In this document: positions 1 to 5,829 of the stretch, one piece after another
Layout: every line of letters begins with the position of its first letter
Position numbering within the stretch: the stretch's first letter is position 1
NCBI GenBank assembly: GCA_003171295.1
Contig: PMYF01000773.1
Span: 1-6,517, forward strand
Source: Acidobacteriota bacterium
GTDB lineage: Bacteria; Acidobacteriota; Terriglobia; UBA7540
Direction of reading: 5' to 3'
Length of the DNA: 6,517 nucleotides
Notes under the pieces: model-generated
Seen by the model: only the letters and a program-made list of their open reading frames with translations
What the model was told of the DNA's origin: nothing
Database searches by the model: none
Program-made: the position numbers and the translations under genes

Positions 1-947
1 CCCTGGTAACGGTAGTAGATGTAGCCGCCCCGCCATTCGAACTTGGAAAGGGGTTTGCCGGTGAAGGAAAACTCGCTGACGGGAGTCGTGAGCCGCCGGT
101 ATTCCGACTGGGAAAGGTTGGTGAGCGGATCCTTCGTCGAACTGGTGACGGGATTGATGCTCAGCTCCGGCGAATTTACATTATCCAAACTCACATTTTC
201 CGTGAACGTCTGGTAGCCAAGGTTGTAATGGAAGGTCCAGGCCTGGTACGTGTAGTCGATTCCGCCGGTGAAGCGATTGGCGTCAGTGTTGATGGGCGCG
301 TATAGGTAATAGGGATTGGCGCGTGCAAAGCTACCCCAGTAAGAGGGTGAGTCGAAGAAATCCAAAGACTCCGTGGTGAAGGTGGGACCACTATCGCTGG
401 TGCGATAGTAGTTGAAGTTGAACCGGAGATTATTGGTAGCGTGCAGGGTGAGGTCCGCGGAACCGAACTTGCGTACCGTTCCCCAGTCGTGATTATCGGT
501 GAGGCCGGTGGAAAGCCCAGTGCCCACCGCTGCGATCGGCAGGACCACGTTGTCGTTTTGATTCCAATAGTAGTGGCTCTGCCTCCAGTTCGCCCGAAAG
601 TCATACAATCGGCTCTTTCTCACGGAGAGCTGCCCCATTTCAAAAGGCTCCCCTCCCAGCCCACTTACGGAAAGGGAGTAGCTGTCAGCGAAGCGGTTGG
701 CCCCCTTGGCGGCCTCGCCGAACATGTTAAAGTCCATCAAGCGAAACCCCTTCTCGAGGCCAGAGAGCTGCTGAAACATCGGGCGGTAGCCCTTCACGTC
801 GTCGAAACGGTAACCGACCGTTACCGACCCCTGGGTGTTGAACCCGCCAATCGTTAAGGGAGTCTCCGCGTTGTCCTGTGCCACCAATACCCCGCCGCAA
901 AGCAGCAGCGCTGCCAGGGAGATAAGAAATTGTTTTCCAAGTCTCAT
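1..947 (-). CDS. MtrB/PioB-like outer-membrane beta-barrel protein of a porin-cytochrome conduit (3' end beyond the window)
   Basis: Seen: an uninterrupted minus-strand frame from ATG at 947 to the left edge gives 315 residues. Residues 1-23 form a signal peptide (basic MRLGK, hydrophobic core, VLVA then Gln). The mature part is rich in alternating aromatic/polar strands, for example 87-95, 107-122, 164-181, 226-246 and 302-314, as in an outer-membrane barrel. The segment around 44-78 (GYRFDDVKGYRPMFQQLSGL, then a basic/aromatic stretch) and the LYDFRANWRQSHYYWN region near 114-129 resemble the N-terminal strands of MtrB/PioB proteins. Known: these barrels sheathe a decaheme cytochrome and insulate electron transfer through the outer membrane. 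The upstream gene is such a cytochrome, ending 11 bp away, so the two are probably co-transcribed. The ribosome site is a weak purine run (GAAGAGAG) overlapping the upstream stop, which suggests translational coupling. No CxxC pair, seen in Shewanella MtrB, is visible in this part. Full MtrB-type proteins have roughly 650-900 residues, so over half is missing here. Confidence 0.8.
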   Translation of the reverse strand, partial: MRLGKQFLISLAALLLCGGVLVAQDNAETPLTIGGFNTQGSVTVGYRFDDVKGYRPMFQQLSGLEKGFRLMDFNMFGEAAKGANRFADSYSLSVSGLGGEPFEMGQLSVRKSRLYDFRANWRQSHYYWNQNDNVVLPIAAVGTGLSTGLTDNHDWGTVRKFGSADLTLHATNNLRFNFNYYRTSDSGPTFTTESLDFFDSPSYWGSFARANPYYLYAPINTDANRFTGGIDYTYQAWTFHYNLGYQTFTENVSLDNVNSPELSINPVTSSTKDPLTNLSQSEYRRLTTPVSEFSFTGKPLSKFEWRGGYIYYRYQ

Positions 948-958
948 GAGATCTCTCT

Positions 959-2344
959 TCACCGCAGGAAATTAGGGTCAAGCGCCGAGCCATGGATCGT
1001 TACGTGGCAGCGCGTGCACTCGCCGCTGGTCTGAAAGCCCAGGCGGCTGTGCGGAACAGCGGCCTGATCGTGGAAGCCGGTGTGACATTGCAGGCAAAGC
1101 TGCCGGCCTTCCCGCCGCACCAGCATCATGCGATTAGTACTGCCGTGTGGATTGTGGCAGACCACGCAACCTTCCACCCTCACAGCCGGATGCTCATAAA
1201 CGTAGGGTCCACGTTTTTCCACGTGGCACTTGACGCAGGCCTCCCAGTGGGTGGCATTCAGGCTGGCGCGATTGATGCTGCCGTGCGGGTTATGACAATC
1301 CGTACACTTCATCAGGCCCTCCGGCACCCGGTGGTGCACCGGCAGGGCGAACTGCGCCTGGATGTTGCCATGGCAGGTAAAGCACAAATTCGGCTCGGCC
1401 TCCTTGAGCAAGCTGCTGTGCAGCCAGCGCACCGTTTCGGGAAGCTGTGGTACCTGAAAGAAAGCTGCTTGCGGGTAACTGATGCTGCCCTTGCTTTGAT
1501 TTTTGACCTCTCTTACCAGGTGGGCCGCATGGCATTCGCCGCAGGAGATGCCCGCCGCCGCGTGCTGCGAGTGGGCAAACATTTCCTGTTTCTGGCTCGT
1601 AATGTGGCACGTCAGGCAGCGCTCCGAGTTTTCTTTGGGACTGGCGCGGAACGAGAAGATCCGCTTGGCGCCAGCAATTTCCTTGGCACGGTCACCACCT
1701 GCTGCCTGTTGGGCATCCACATGGGCCCTGCCGGGGCCATGGCAGGTCTCACATCCTGCAACGCTGGTGGGCTGCGCAGGTGCCGCAGGCTTTGTCCCCG
1801 CGGGCGCCTCCCCTTTTAGCGTCAGCAAGTAATCCACAAGATTGTCGATTTTGTCGTTTGGCATGCCGGGTGGCAAGGTGGGCATAATGGTGCCGGCGCG
1901 GCGCTTGGCCATCCGGTCGAACAGATCTGCGCGCGTGCGACGCGCCCCGACATCGTCAAGAGCTCCACCGCCCTCTCCCCCTTGGCCGCCAATCGTGTGG
2001 CAGCCCGCGCACATCATATCGTCATAGATCGTCTTTCCCGCCGCCGCTGAGGCGGACATTCCCGGCGTGGGGGTGGCGGGAGAAGTTGGCAATGCCTCGC
2101 CCGCCGGAGCGTGTGGAGTCTTCGCAAACGCCTGGGCTTCAGCGCGATGGCATCCCGCACAGGTCTGCCAGCCGACATAGTCGCCTGGCTTCCCGACCAT
2201 GGCAGGGTGTGACGCCACCGACGGCCCGTAGGCGGCCTCCGGCATCCTTTGCGCAAAGGTCTGGCCCGTGAGCGTGCCGAGGGTGAACGTGAGTGCCAGG
2301 AACCCGAGCCAAGGCCGGAGTTTGCTTTTAGGTTGGGAATTCAT
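959..2344 (-). CDS. DmsE/MtrA-type multiheme cytochrome c with 11 heme motifs and an inserted monoheme cytochrome c domain
   Basis: Seen: 461 residues. A signal peptide covers about residues 1-31 (hydrophobic 12-30, then TFA-QR). There are eleven CxxCH motifs, with first Cys at 62, 112, 198, 243, 268, 321, 347, 370, 393, 417 and 443. Motif 1 (YVGWQTCAGCH) and motifs 3-11 (starting at GCETCHGPG) follow the order of DmsE-family decaheme cytochromes, with repeated CHNPHGS blocks at 350-356 and 396-402. Between them, residues about 100-178 form a separate class I cytochrome c domain: GKTIYDDMMCAGCH, a Gly-rich loop, an MPTLPPGM segment offering M154 or M161 as distal ligand, and a C-terminal helix DKIDNLVDYLLTLK. 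Ala/Pro/Thr-rich linkers flank it. Known: the decaheme wire sits in an MtrB/PioB barrel and moves electrons between periplasm and cell surface; hemes attach in the periplasm. The barrel gene follows 11 bp downstream. The start is backed by GGGAGGA 9 nt upstream. Inferred: the extra domain is a built-in periplasmic electron entry or exit module. Confidence 0.92.
   Translation of the reverse strand: MNSQPKSKLRPWLGFLALTFTLGTLTGQTFAQRMPEAAYGPSVASHPAMVGKPGDYVGWQTCAGCHRAEAQAFAKTPHAPAGEALPTSPATPTPGMSASAAAGKTIYDDMMCAGCHTIGGQGGEGGGALDDVGARRTRADLFDRMAKRRAGTIMPTLPPGMPNDKIDNLVDYLLTLKGEAPAGTKPAAPAQPTSVAGCETCHGPGRAHVDAQQAAGGDRAKEIAGAKRIFSFRASPKENSERCLTCHITSQKQEMFAHSQHAAAGISCGECHAAHLVREVKNQSKGSISYPQAAFFQVPQLPETVRWLHSSLLKEAEPNLCFTCHGNIQAQFALPVHHRVPEGLMKCTDCHNPHGSINRASLNATHWEACVKCHVEKRGPYVYEHPAVRVEGCVVCHNPHGSTNRMMLVRREGRQLCLQCHTGFHDQAAVPHSRLGFQTSGECTRCHVTIHGSALDPNFLR
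1811..2047 (-). other. Inserted class I monoheme cytochrome c domain within the decaheme cytochrome
   Basis: This marks residues about 100-178 of the cytochrome. It carries its own CAGCH at 112-116, a Gly-rich loop at 119-127, basic residues at 135-149, MPTLPPGM at 154-161 and a closing helix at 164-177. Pro/Ala/Thr-rich segments at about 86-99 and 179-195 look like flexible tethers. In DmsE/MtrA proteins known to me, motif 1 is followed closely by the GCETCHGPG motif, so this block appears to be an in-frame insertion. Its boundaries are estimated by eye. Confidence 0.8.
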
Positions 2345-2729
2345 CGAGCATTGTCCTCCCTCGCCGGGTGCACCACTCCTGCCGAAGTTTCCTTAGTATG
2401 TGGGATTTCCATTTTGGGTCCCCCAGTGCCTGATGGTACATCCAGGGTTTCCATTCTTGAAGGTCCACGCGGCGATCAAAGCATCCTCTGCGGCGGCGTG
2501 TCTGTTCAAAAGTGCTCACCTTGTTTTTGCTCCGCAAAAGAACTTCTGGTGTGACGTGGGAACAGATTCTCCGTGCGCTCCAGCCCTGGCGGGTGAGATC
2601 GAACGGACGCTGTCCTTCATGCGGAGCGAAATTCAAACGAGTTCATGACGATACCACATGACATAGTAATACGAGAAGGGATCCGGGGAGAGGTCCCGGT
2701 CTCGGAAGACATAGTACTGACCTTCGCGG
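2345..2729. other. Spacer between the cytochrome operon and the transposase remnant; no convincing gene
   Basis: This stretch should hold the minus-strand promoter of the cytochrome operon. I see the ribosome site for the cytochrome (GGGAGGA, complement of 2354-2360) but no convincing -35/-10 pair. A minus-strand open frame (2636-2328, possible TTG start, Trp/Arg-rich product) overlaps the cytochrome start by 17 bp. It has no clear ribosome site and no recognisable domain, so I do not call it a gene. A 9-bp direct repeat GACATAGTA occurs at 2660-2668 and 2708-2716, the second copy lying just before the transposase homology begins. Confidence 0.4.
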
Positions 2730-3452
2730 GTGTGGATTCCGCCCGCGCCTTGGCGCTATGGGAAGGAAGTTCTGCGTTATCGGGCGTTGCTGGTACGCAT
2801 GCGAACGGGCTTGAAGAACCACCTGGGCGCGCTCCTGACCAAGCGCAACCTGAAAGGCCCGGGCAAGCACCTGTGGAGCAAGCCGGGAGAAGCGTACCTG
2901 GAGAAATTGGAGCTGAACGCCGAGGCGGCGGAGATTCGCAATCAGACCCTGGCCTTGCGCAAGACGCTGGACGCGCTGATTGGCCGTTGGGACCAGGAGT
3001 CGGGTCGGCGCGTGCGCGGCGACGAGCGTGTGCGGCAGTTGCAGACGGCGCCGGGAGTAGGCCCCCAGACGGCCTTCGCCTATCGCGTGTTCGTGGGAGA
3101 CGTGAGCCGCTTTCCGAGCGGGAAACAAGTGGCCAAATATTTTGGCTTGGTCCCCCGCGAGCGGTCCAGTGGCGAGCGACGTCATCTGGGACACATCACC
3201 AAGGAAGGCGATGGGCTGATGCGCACCCTGCTGGTGGAAGCCGCTTTGCGGGCCACGCGCAAGCCCGGACCCCTGCGCGAGTGCTATCGGCGCATGGTTC
3301 GCCACAAGGGAAAAGCCAAGGCGCGCGTAGCCATGGCACGCAAGCTGGCGGTGATTCTGTATCAGATGTGGAAGAAGGATCTGACCTACGGGGAGTTCTT
3401 GCAACGCGACGCTCAGTTGGCGGGTGGGCTCGGAAGAGCCGCTGGTCATTAA
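2730..3452 (+). pseudogene. IS110-family transposase, 5'-truncated remnant (C-terminal serine domain retained)
   Basis: Seen: 240 residues from a GTG codon (first residues VWIPPAPWR) to TAA. Residues 14-40 (EVLRYRALLVRMRTGLKNHL...) match the central linker/coiled-coil region typical of IS110 transposases. Residues 104-175 carry the Transposase_20 hallmark: LQTAPGVGPQTA (helix-hairpin-helix), RFPSGKQVAKYFGLVP, RERSSG with the presumed catalytic serine (S146 or S147), HLGHITKEG and LLVEAA. The conserved tail ARKLAVILYQMWK lies at 203-215. Known: full IS110 transposases have about 320-420 residues, beginning with a RuvC-like DEDD domain that works with the serine domain and a bridge RNA. That N-terminal domain is absent here. 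Upstream in the same frame there are stops at 2712-2714 and 2718-2720, and the other frames show no homology. I infer a deletion or recombination junction near 2720 and an inactive protein. The reading frame itself is intact, so decay may be recent. Confidence 0.85.
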
Positions 3453-3481
3453 AGGACCGATACTCTGATGGGGCAGCCCGC

Positions 3482-3499
3482 CTCGCCCCTCCGGGCGAG
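3482..3499 (+). repeat. Perfect hairpin 1 behind the transposase
   Basis: CTCGCCC at 3482-3488 pairs with GGGCGAG at 3493-3499 around the loop CTCC. It lies 30 bp behind the transposase stop. No T-tract follows, so it is not a standard intrinsic terminator. Confidence 0.6.
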
Positions 3500-3516
3500 T
3501 CTGAACTCGGTACCCT

Positions 3517-3534
3517 GTCACGCCCCAGCGTGAC
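3517..3534 (+). repeat. Perfect hairpin 2 behind the transposase
   Basis: GTCACGC at 3517-3523 pairs with GCGTGAC at 3528-3534 around the loop CCCA. It has the same geometry as hairpin 1 (7-bp stem, 4-nt loop), with 17 bp between the two. No T-tract follows. Confidence 0.6.
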
Positions 3535-3546
3535 GAATGGATGCGG

Positions 3547-3565
3547 GGTTTGAGCACCGCAAACC
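3547..3565 (+). repeat. Hairpin 3 behind the transposase
   Basis: GGTTTG at 3547-3552 pairs with CAAACC at 3560-3565 around a 7-nt loop. Together with hairpins 1 and 2 it makes an 84-bp run of local structure. Confidence 0.45.
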
Positions 3566-3640
3566 AGAAACTTACAGCGGGAAAGACCCTAGGAAAGACC
3601 CGGCTTAAGAAGAAAAAAAGCCGCCCGACAACGACCGACC

Positions 3641-3968
3641 GCGACCGAGAACGAGCGCGCCGTGCTTCTCACGACTCCCCACCGGCGTGTCCCAAGCGCA
3701 GCCGGAAAAAGCCCGTTGACAAGGTCGATTCACTTATGGATGCGGCTCTTAATCTGATAGACCGCGACTCTATTGTTAGCATATGGCTTTGGCACCTCAT
3801 GTGGTAATCCAGTTTTCCCGGAAGTCAAAAGTGGTGATCGGAATTCGCGCCCAACGAGCGGAAGGCCGCTCCGATAAATCGGGCGCTACCCCCCTCCCCC
3901 CCAACTATGCGTGAGACACCTTCATTTCCACCGACCCCGCCCGGGAAGTCCTCCCCTCAAGAACCGGG
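3641..3968. other. Apparently non-coding stretch, possible mobile-element debris
   Basis: I see no credible gene here. GTGGTAATC at 3801-3809 is echoed by GTGGTGATC at 3831-3839, exactly 30 bp apart, with TTTTCCCGG between them. The look is that of insertion-sequence ends (IS21-type ends have such repeats), but this is an impression only. A nested inverted repeat follows at 3847-3886, then a C-rich run at 3889-3902. Confidence 0.35.
3847..3886. repeat. Nested inverted repeat
   Basis: The outer arms are GCGCCC (3847-3852) and GGGCGC (3881-3886). The inner arms are GAGCGG (3856-3861) and CCGCTC (3866-3871) around AAGG. A competing small hairpin CCGAT-AA-ATCGG sits at 3871-3882. No T-run follows, so the role is unclear. 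Confidence 0.45.
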
Positions 3969-4005
3969 ATGAGCTATTGTGACCAATCAGGTGAGCAGTA
4001 CGGGG

Positions 4006-4034
4006 CTGACACGCGAATTATCCTAAGCTATAAA
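4006..4034 (+). promoter_or_regulatory. Sigma70-type promoter of the small membrane protein gene
   Basis: CTGACA at 4006-4011 (5 of 6 matches to TTGACA) and TATAAA at 4029-4034 (5 of 6 matches to TATAAT) are separated by exactly 17 bp. Transcription would begin near 4041, leaving a leader of about 57 nt before the ATG at 4098. Its position also argues against the in-frame upstream ATG at 3969 being used. No experimental support is available from sequence. Confidence 0.65.
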
Positions 4035-4097
4035 AAGAGTGTCTCTAGCTTCCATCCAGGATCTGCCGGGAGATGGGTGTTAGGGGGAAGGATTAAC

Positions 4098-4247
4098 ATG
4101 TTTTGGACCATTTTCGTGATTCTAATGATCATGTGGCTGTTGGGCTTTGGCTTTCACGTTGCCGGAGGCCTCATCCACGTATTGCTCGTGGTTGCAGCGA
4201 TTGTGTTGGTGTGGAACCTGCTCGCCGGTCGCAGATCTTATTCGTGA
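4098..4247 (+). CDS. Lmo0937-family small membrane protein
   Basis: Seen: 49 residues starting MFWTIFVILMIMWLLGF and ending NLLAGRRSYS. It is almost wholly hydrophobic, with two short membrane segments (about 3-19 and 24-42) joined by the turn HVAGG and closed by a basic RR tail, which by the positive-inside rule would be cytoplasmic. This pattern (M-W-TI-VIL-WLLG, GG-IH-LLVVA, LL-GRR) matches the Lmo0937 family of tiny membrane proteins, common in soil bacteria and of unknown function. The start was chosen because a purine-rich ribosome site (GGGGGAAGGA) lies 5 nt upstream and a good promoter lies at 4006-4034. An extended start at 3969 would lie upstream of that promoter and add a non-conserved tail. 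It stands alone, followed by a hairpin at 4277-4297. The family assignment is from memory of its pattern. Confidence 0.8.
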   Translation: MFWTIFVILMIMWLLGFGFHVAGGLIHVLLVVAAIVLVWNLLAGRRSYS

Positions 4248-4276
4248 GGCGGCCGAACAGGCCAAATCTGGGAGGC

Positions 4277-4304
4277 CGGCAGGAATTAATCCTGCCGTTC
4301 CTCT
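4277..4304 (+). terminator. Possible terminator hairpin behind the small membrane protein gene
   Basis: CGGCAGGA at 4277-4284 pairs perfectly with TCCTGCCG at 4290-4297 around ATTAA. TTCCTCTT follows, a pyrimidine-rich but interrupted T-tract. It sits 29 bp behind the stop codon at 4245-4247, so it is likely a weak terminator separating this gene from the one at 4387. Confidence 0.5.
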
Positions 4305-4386
4305 TATGCAGAGTGTGCTGGCCGTCGATATAGTGTTGGTATAGGGTTATGCAAGGCCGGAGACCCGGCGAACGATCGGGGGGCGA

Positions 4387-5235
4387 GTGCCTTTGCCGGA
4401 AAACTCGAGGTTCAAAATCCGTGAAGTGGGACGTGGCCTTTTCTACAGGGCTGCCCGGCAACAAGCGTCGTGGTTGCTTGTTTTCTACTTGGTCGCCGGA
4501 GTGGCATCCGCATCGGCTCAGACCGGAAGGTTGGTCCCAACTGCGGAAATCATCATTACCCGCATGGCGCAGGCCCGGGCTGAGAACCGCGCCCGCCTTC
4601 GTCCTTACATCGTCACGCGGAACTACAAGCTGTTTGGCAAGGAAGGAAGCAACGCCAAGTCCGAGGTGACTGCCGATGTAGCCTTCGTTCCTCCGGACTC
4701 CAAGAAGTACACCATCCAGGAGACGAACGGGAGCGGATTGGGACAAATCATTGTTCGCCGCATACTGGCAAATGAAGCAGAGGTAGCGAAAAATTACGTC
4801 TCAACCGACTTGTCGGCGGACAATTATGATTTCCGCTTCCTCCGCGAGGCAAACGTAAGCGGCCAGCGCTGCTACGTGCTGGAGTTGCTTCCCAGGCGCA
4901 AAGAAATACATCTGCTCCATAGCGACATTTGGGTTGATGCGACCACCTACTTGCTTCGCCGCTTCGAAGGCGAGATTGCAAAGACCCCGTCTTGGTGGGT
5001 GAAGGACGTGAACGTCACGTTTGTCTACGGCGACGTCGGCGGAATGTGGCTGCAAACAGCGTCGGAAGCCGTGGCCAACGTCCGGATACTCGGGCGTTCC
5101 ACGATGGTTTCGCGCGACCTGAAATATAAGATCAGCGAACTCGTTGCTGGCGGGTCTTCGGTTCAAACAAACCTCTTAGAATTGATGCCTGGCCGACCTT
5201 TTCCCCTCGGCGTGATCTCAAGACCGCCGAAGTGA
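4387..5235 (+). CDS. Secreted LolA-like (outer membrane lipoprotein-sorting-like) protein
   Basis: Seen: 282 residues from GTG. A signal peptide spans the N-terminus, with basic residues to 24, a hydrophobic core at 28-40, and ASA-Q at 42-45. The mature part has beta-strand-like stretches (RPYIVTRNYKLFG 72-84; RCYVLELLPRRKEIHLL 161-177; IWVDATTYLLRRFEG 181-195; the hallmark PSWWVKDVNVTFVYGDVGGM 201-220; then WLQT). These resemble periplasmic LolA/LolB-like fold proteins that are abundant in Acidobacteriota. Known: true LolA carries lipoproteins across the periplasm. Paralogues of this type have unknown ligands, so a lipid or lipoprotein-binding role is inference. The GTG at 4387 is the first start after an in-frame stop at 4342-4344 and has a G-rich run just upstream. 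GTG at 4426 would also leave an intact signal peptide. The gene is followed 23 bp later by the gene at 5259, probably in the same transcript. Confidence 0.7.
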   Translation: MPLPENSRFKIREVGRGLFYRAARQQASWLLVFYLVAGVASASAQTGRLVPTAEIIITRMAQARAENRARLRPYIVTRNYKLFGKEGSNAKSEVTADVAFVPPDSKKYTIQETNGSGLGQIIVRRILANEAEVAKNYVSTDLSADNYDFRFLREANVSGQRCYVLELLPRRKEIHLLHSDIWVDATTYLLRRFEGEIAKTPSWWVKDVNVTFVYGDVGGMWLQTASEAVANVRILGRSTMVSRDLKYKISELVAGGSSVQTNLLELMPGRPFPLGVISRPPK

Positions 5236-5258
5236 TTCGTTCGCAAGGGAGAATCAAC

Positions 5259-5699
5259 ATGGAATTGGACAAGGCCCTTGAGTATGCAGTGATTCTAGCC
5301 TGGGATGACTTGATGAAAGTCACCAACGCATGTTCAGCACGGGCTGAATACCGAAGTGCACCTGGAATAGCGGTGGATTACCTGAGCATCTGGTCGGTTA
5401 ATGGCGAGGGTGAGCAGAACAGGGTGTGTGACTACTGGACGTGGACCTCTTCGGCTCACCCCAGTGGAACATGTTTCAACAACAAATTCCATTCTCATCA
5501 GTTGGGTCTGGCGCTTGACTGCATCCTAATGAACCAGGATAAGTTCACGCGTCCAGCCGATGCTTGCGCGGAGGGGCTGGTTCTGGTCCACCCCCCCACC
5601 AGCGATGAATATACAGAAGCCGCCACTTGGCTGAGCGGGGTCCTTGGCGCCGCTCCCAACGTCAGCCGCACTGAGGATAAAAGGGTTGCAACGCTCTAG
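5259..5699 (+). CDS. Protein of unknown family, 146 residues
   Basis: I do not recognise this protein. Seen: ATG at 5259 has a good ribosome site (AGGGAG, 7 nt upstream), preferred over an in-frame GTG at 5232 that overlaps the previous stop. No signal peptide or membrane segment is visible, so it is probably cytoplasmic. The N-terminal part (MELDKALEYAVILAWDDLMK) looks helical and amphipathic. The centre is rich in Trp, Tyr, Cys and His (CDYWTWTS at 57-64, NKFHSHQLGLALDCI at 75-89). There are five cysteines (25, 57, 72, 88, 103), not in a classic metal-binding spacing. The tail 115-130 (SDEYTEAATWLSGVLG) is likely helical. It lies 23 bp behind the LolA-like gene and may be co-transcribed. 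An Ile/Leu-rich coding pattern and a well-placed ribosome site support a real gene, but no function can be given. Confidence 0.6.
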   Translation: MELDKALEYAVILAWDDLMKVTNACSARAEYRSAPGIAVDYLSIWSVNGEGEQNRVCDYWTWTSSAHPSGTCFNNKFHSHQLGLALDCILMNQDKFTRPADACAEGLVLVHPPTSDEYTEAATWLSGVLGAAPNVSRTEDKRVATL

Positions 5700-5807
5700 C
5701 CGGGTTTTCTCACCAAACTGCACCATTGCTCTCGGGTGCTGGCTGCCCTAAAATTGACGTACGTACCGATTGGCCAGTCCCTTCAGGGCTCGGGCTTTGA
5801 AATAGGT

Positions 5808-5829
5808 GCGGCCTCCTGACCCAGGCCGC
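5808..5829. repeat. Hairpin in the gap before the transporter gene
   Basis: GCGGCCT at 5808-5814 pairs perfectly with AGGCCGC at 5823-5829 around an 8-nt loop. No T-tract follows, so it could be a leader structure of the downstream gene. The rest of the gap 5700-5903 has TTGACG at 5754-5759 but no matching -10 at the right distance. Confidence 0.4.

Larger units (their letters stand above)
3453..3640 (+). other. Probable non-coding 3' end of the IS110 element with three hairpins
   Basis: This is the stretch directly behind the transposase stop. It holds three consecutive perfect stem-loops (listed separately) and a looser one, CGGCTT/AAGCCG, at 3601-3623 around an A-rich loop. The plus-strand open frame at 3541-3807 through this area encodes a Lys/Arg-rich, low-complexity peptide and is probably chance. 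The right end of the element cannot be fixed from sequence alone, because IS110 elements often lack terminal inverted repeats. Confidence 0.4.

Noticed and set aside
441..857. Plus-strand frame opposite the barrel gene
   Set aside because: The minus-strand frame has a signal peptide, start and beta-barrel composition and continues without a stop to the window edge; the plus frame has none of these.
992..1819. Plus-strand frame of 275 residues opposite the cytochrome
   Set aside because: It is the antisense shadow of the multiheme cytochrome; the eleven CxxCH motifs on the other strand decide the coding strand.
2328..2636. Minus-strand frame of 102 residues just upstream of the cytochrome
   Set aside because: It needs a TTG start, has no clear ribosome site, overlaps the cytochrome start and has no recognisable domain. 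Its Trp-rich part could be a remnant, but the support is too weak for a call.
2645..3553. Plus-strand frame of 302 residues overlapping the transposase
   Set aside because: It is another frame of the same segment; it lacks IS110 motifs and is rich in Gly/Arg/Ser, as expected for an out-of-frame reading.
2643..3557. Long minus-strand open frame of 304 residues opposite the transposase
   Set aside because: It lies antisense to the IS110 reading frame, which has clear family motifs; the antisense product is Arg/Gln/Leu-rich with no domain, a usual shadow in GC-rich DNA.
3541..3807. Plus-strand frame of 88 residues behind the transposase
   Set aside because: The product is Lys/Arg-rich low complexity with no domain, and it starts inside the hairpin cluster; probably a chance frame.
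3969..4097. Extended N-terminus of the small membrane protein
   Set aside because: The extension contains the promoter and the ribosome site for the ATG at 4098 and is unlike the Lmo0937 family, whose members begin at the equivalent of MFWTI.
4345..4386. Riboswitch-like GC hairpin before the LolA-like gene
   Set aside because: GCCGG-AGAC-CCGGC is only a 5-bp stem and no conserved riboswitch core could be recognised around it.
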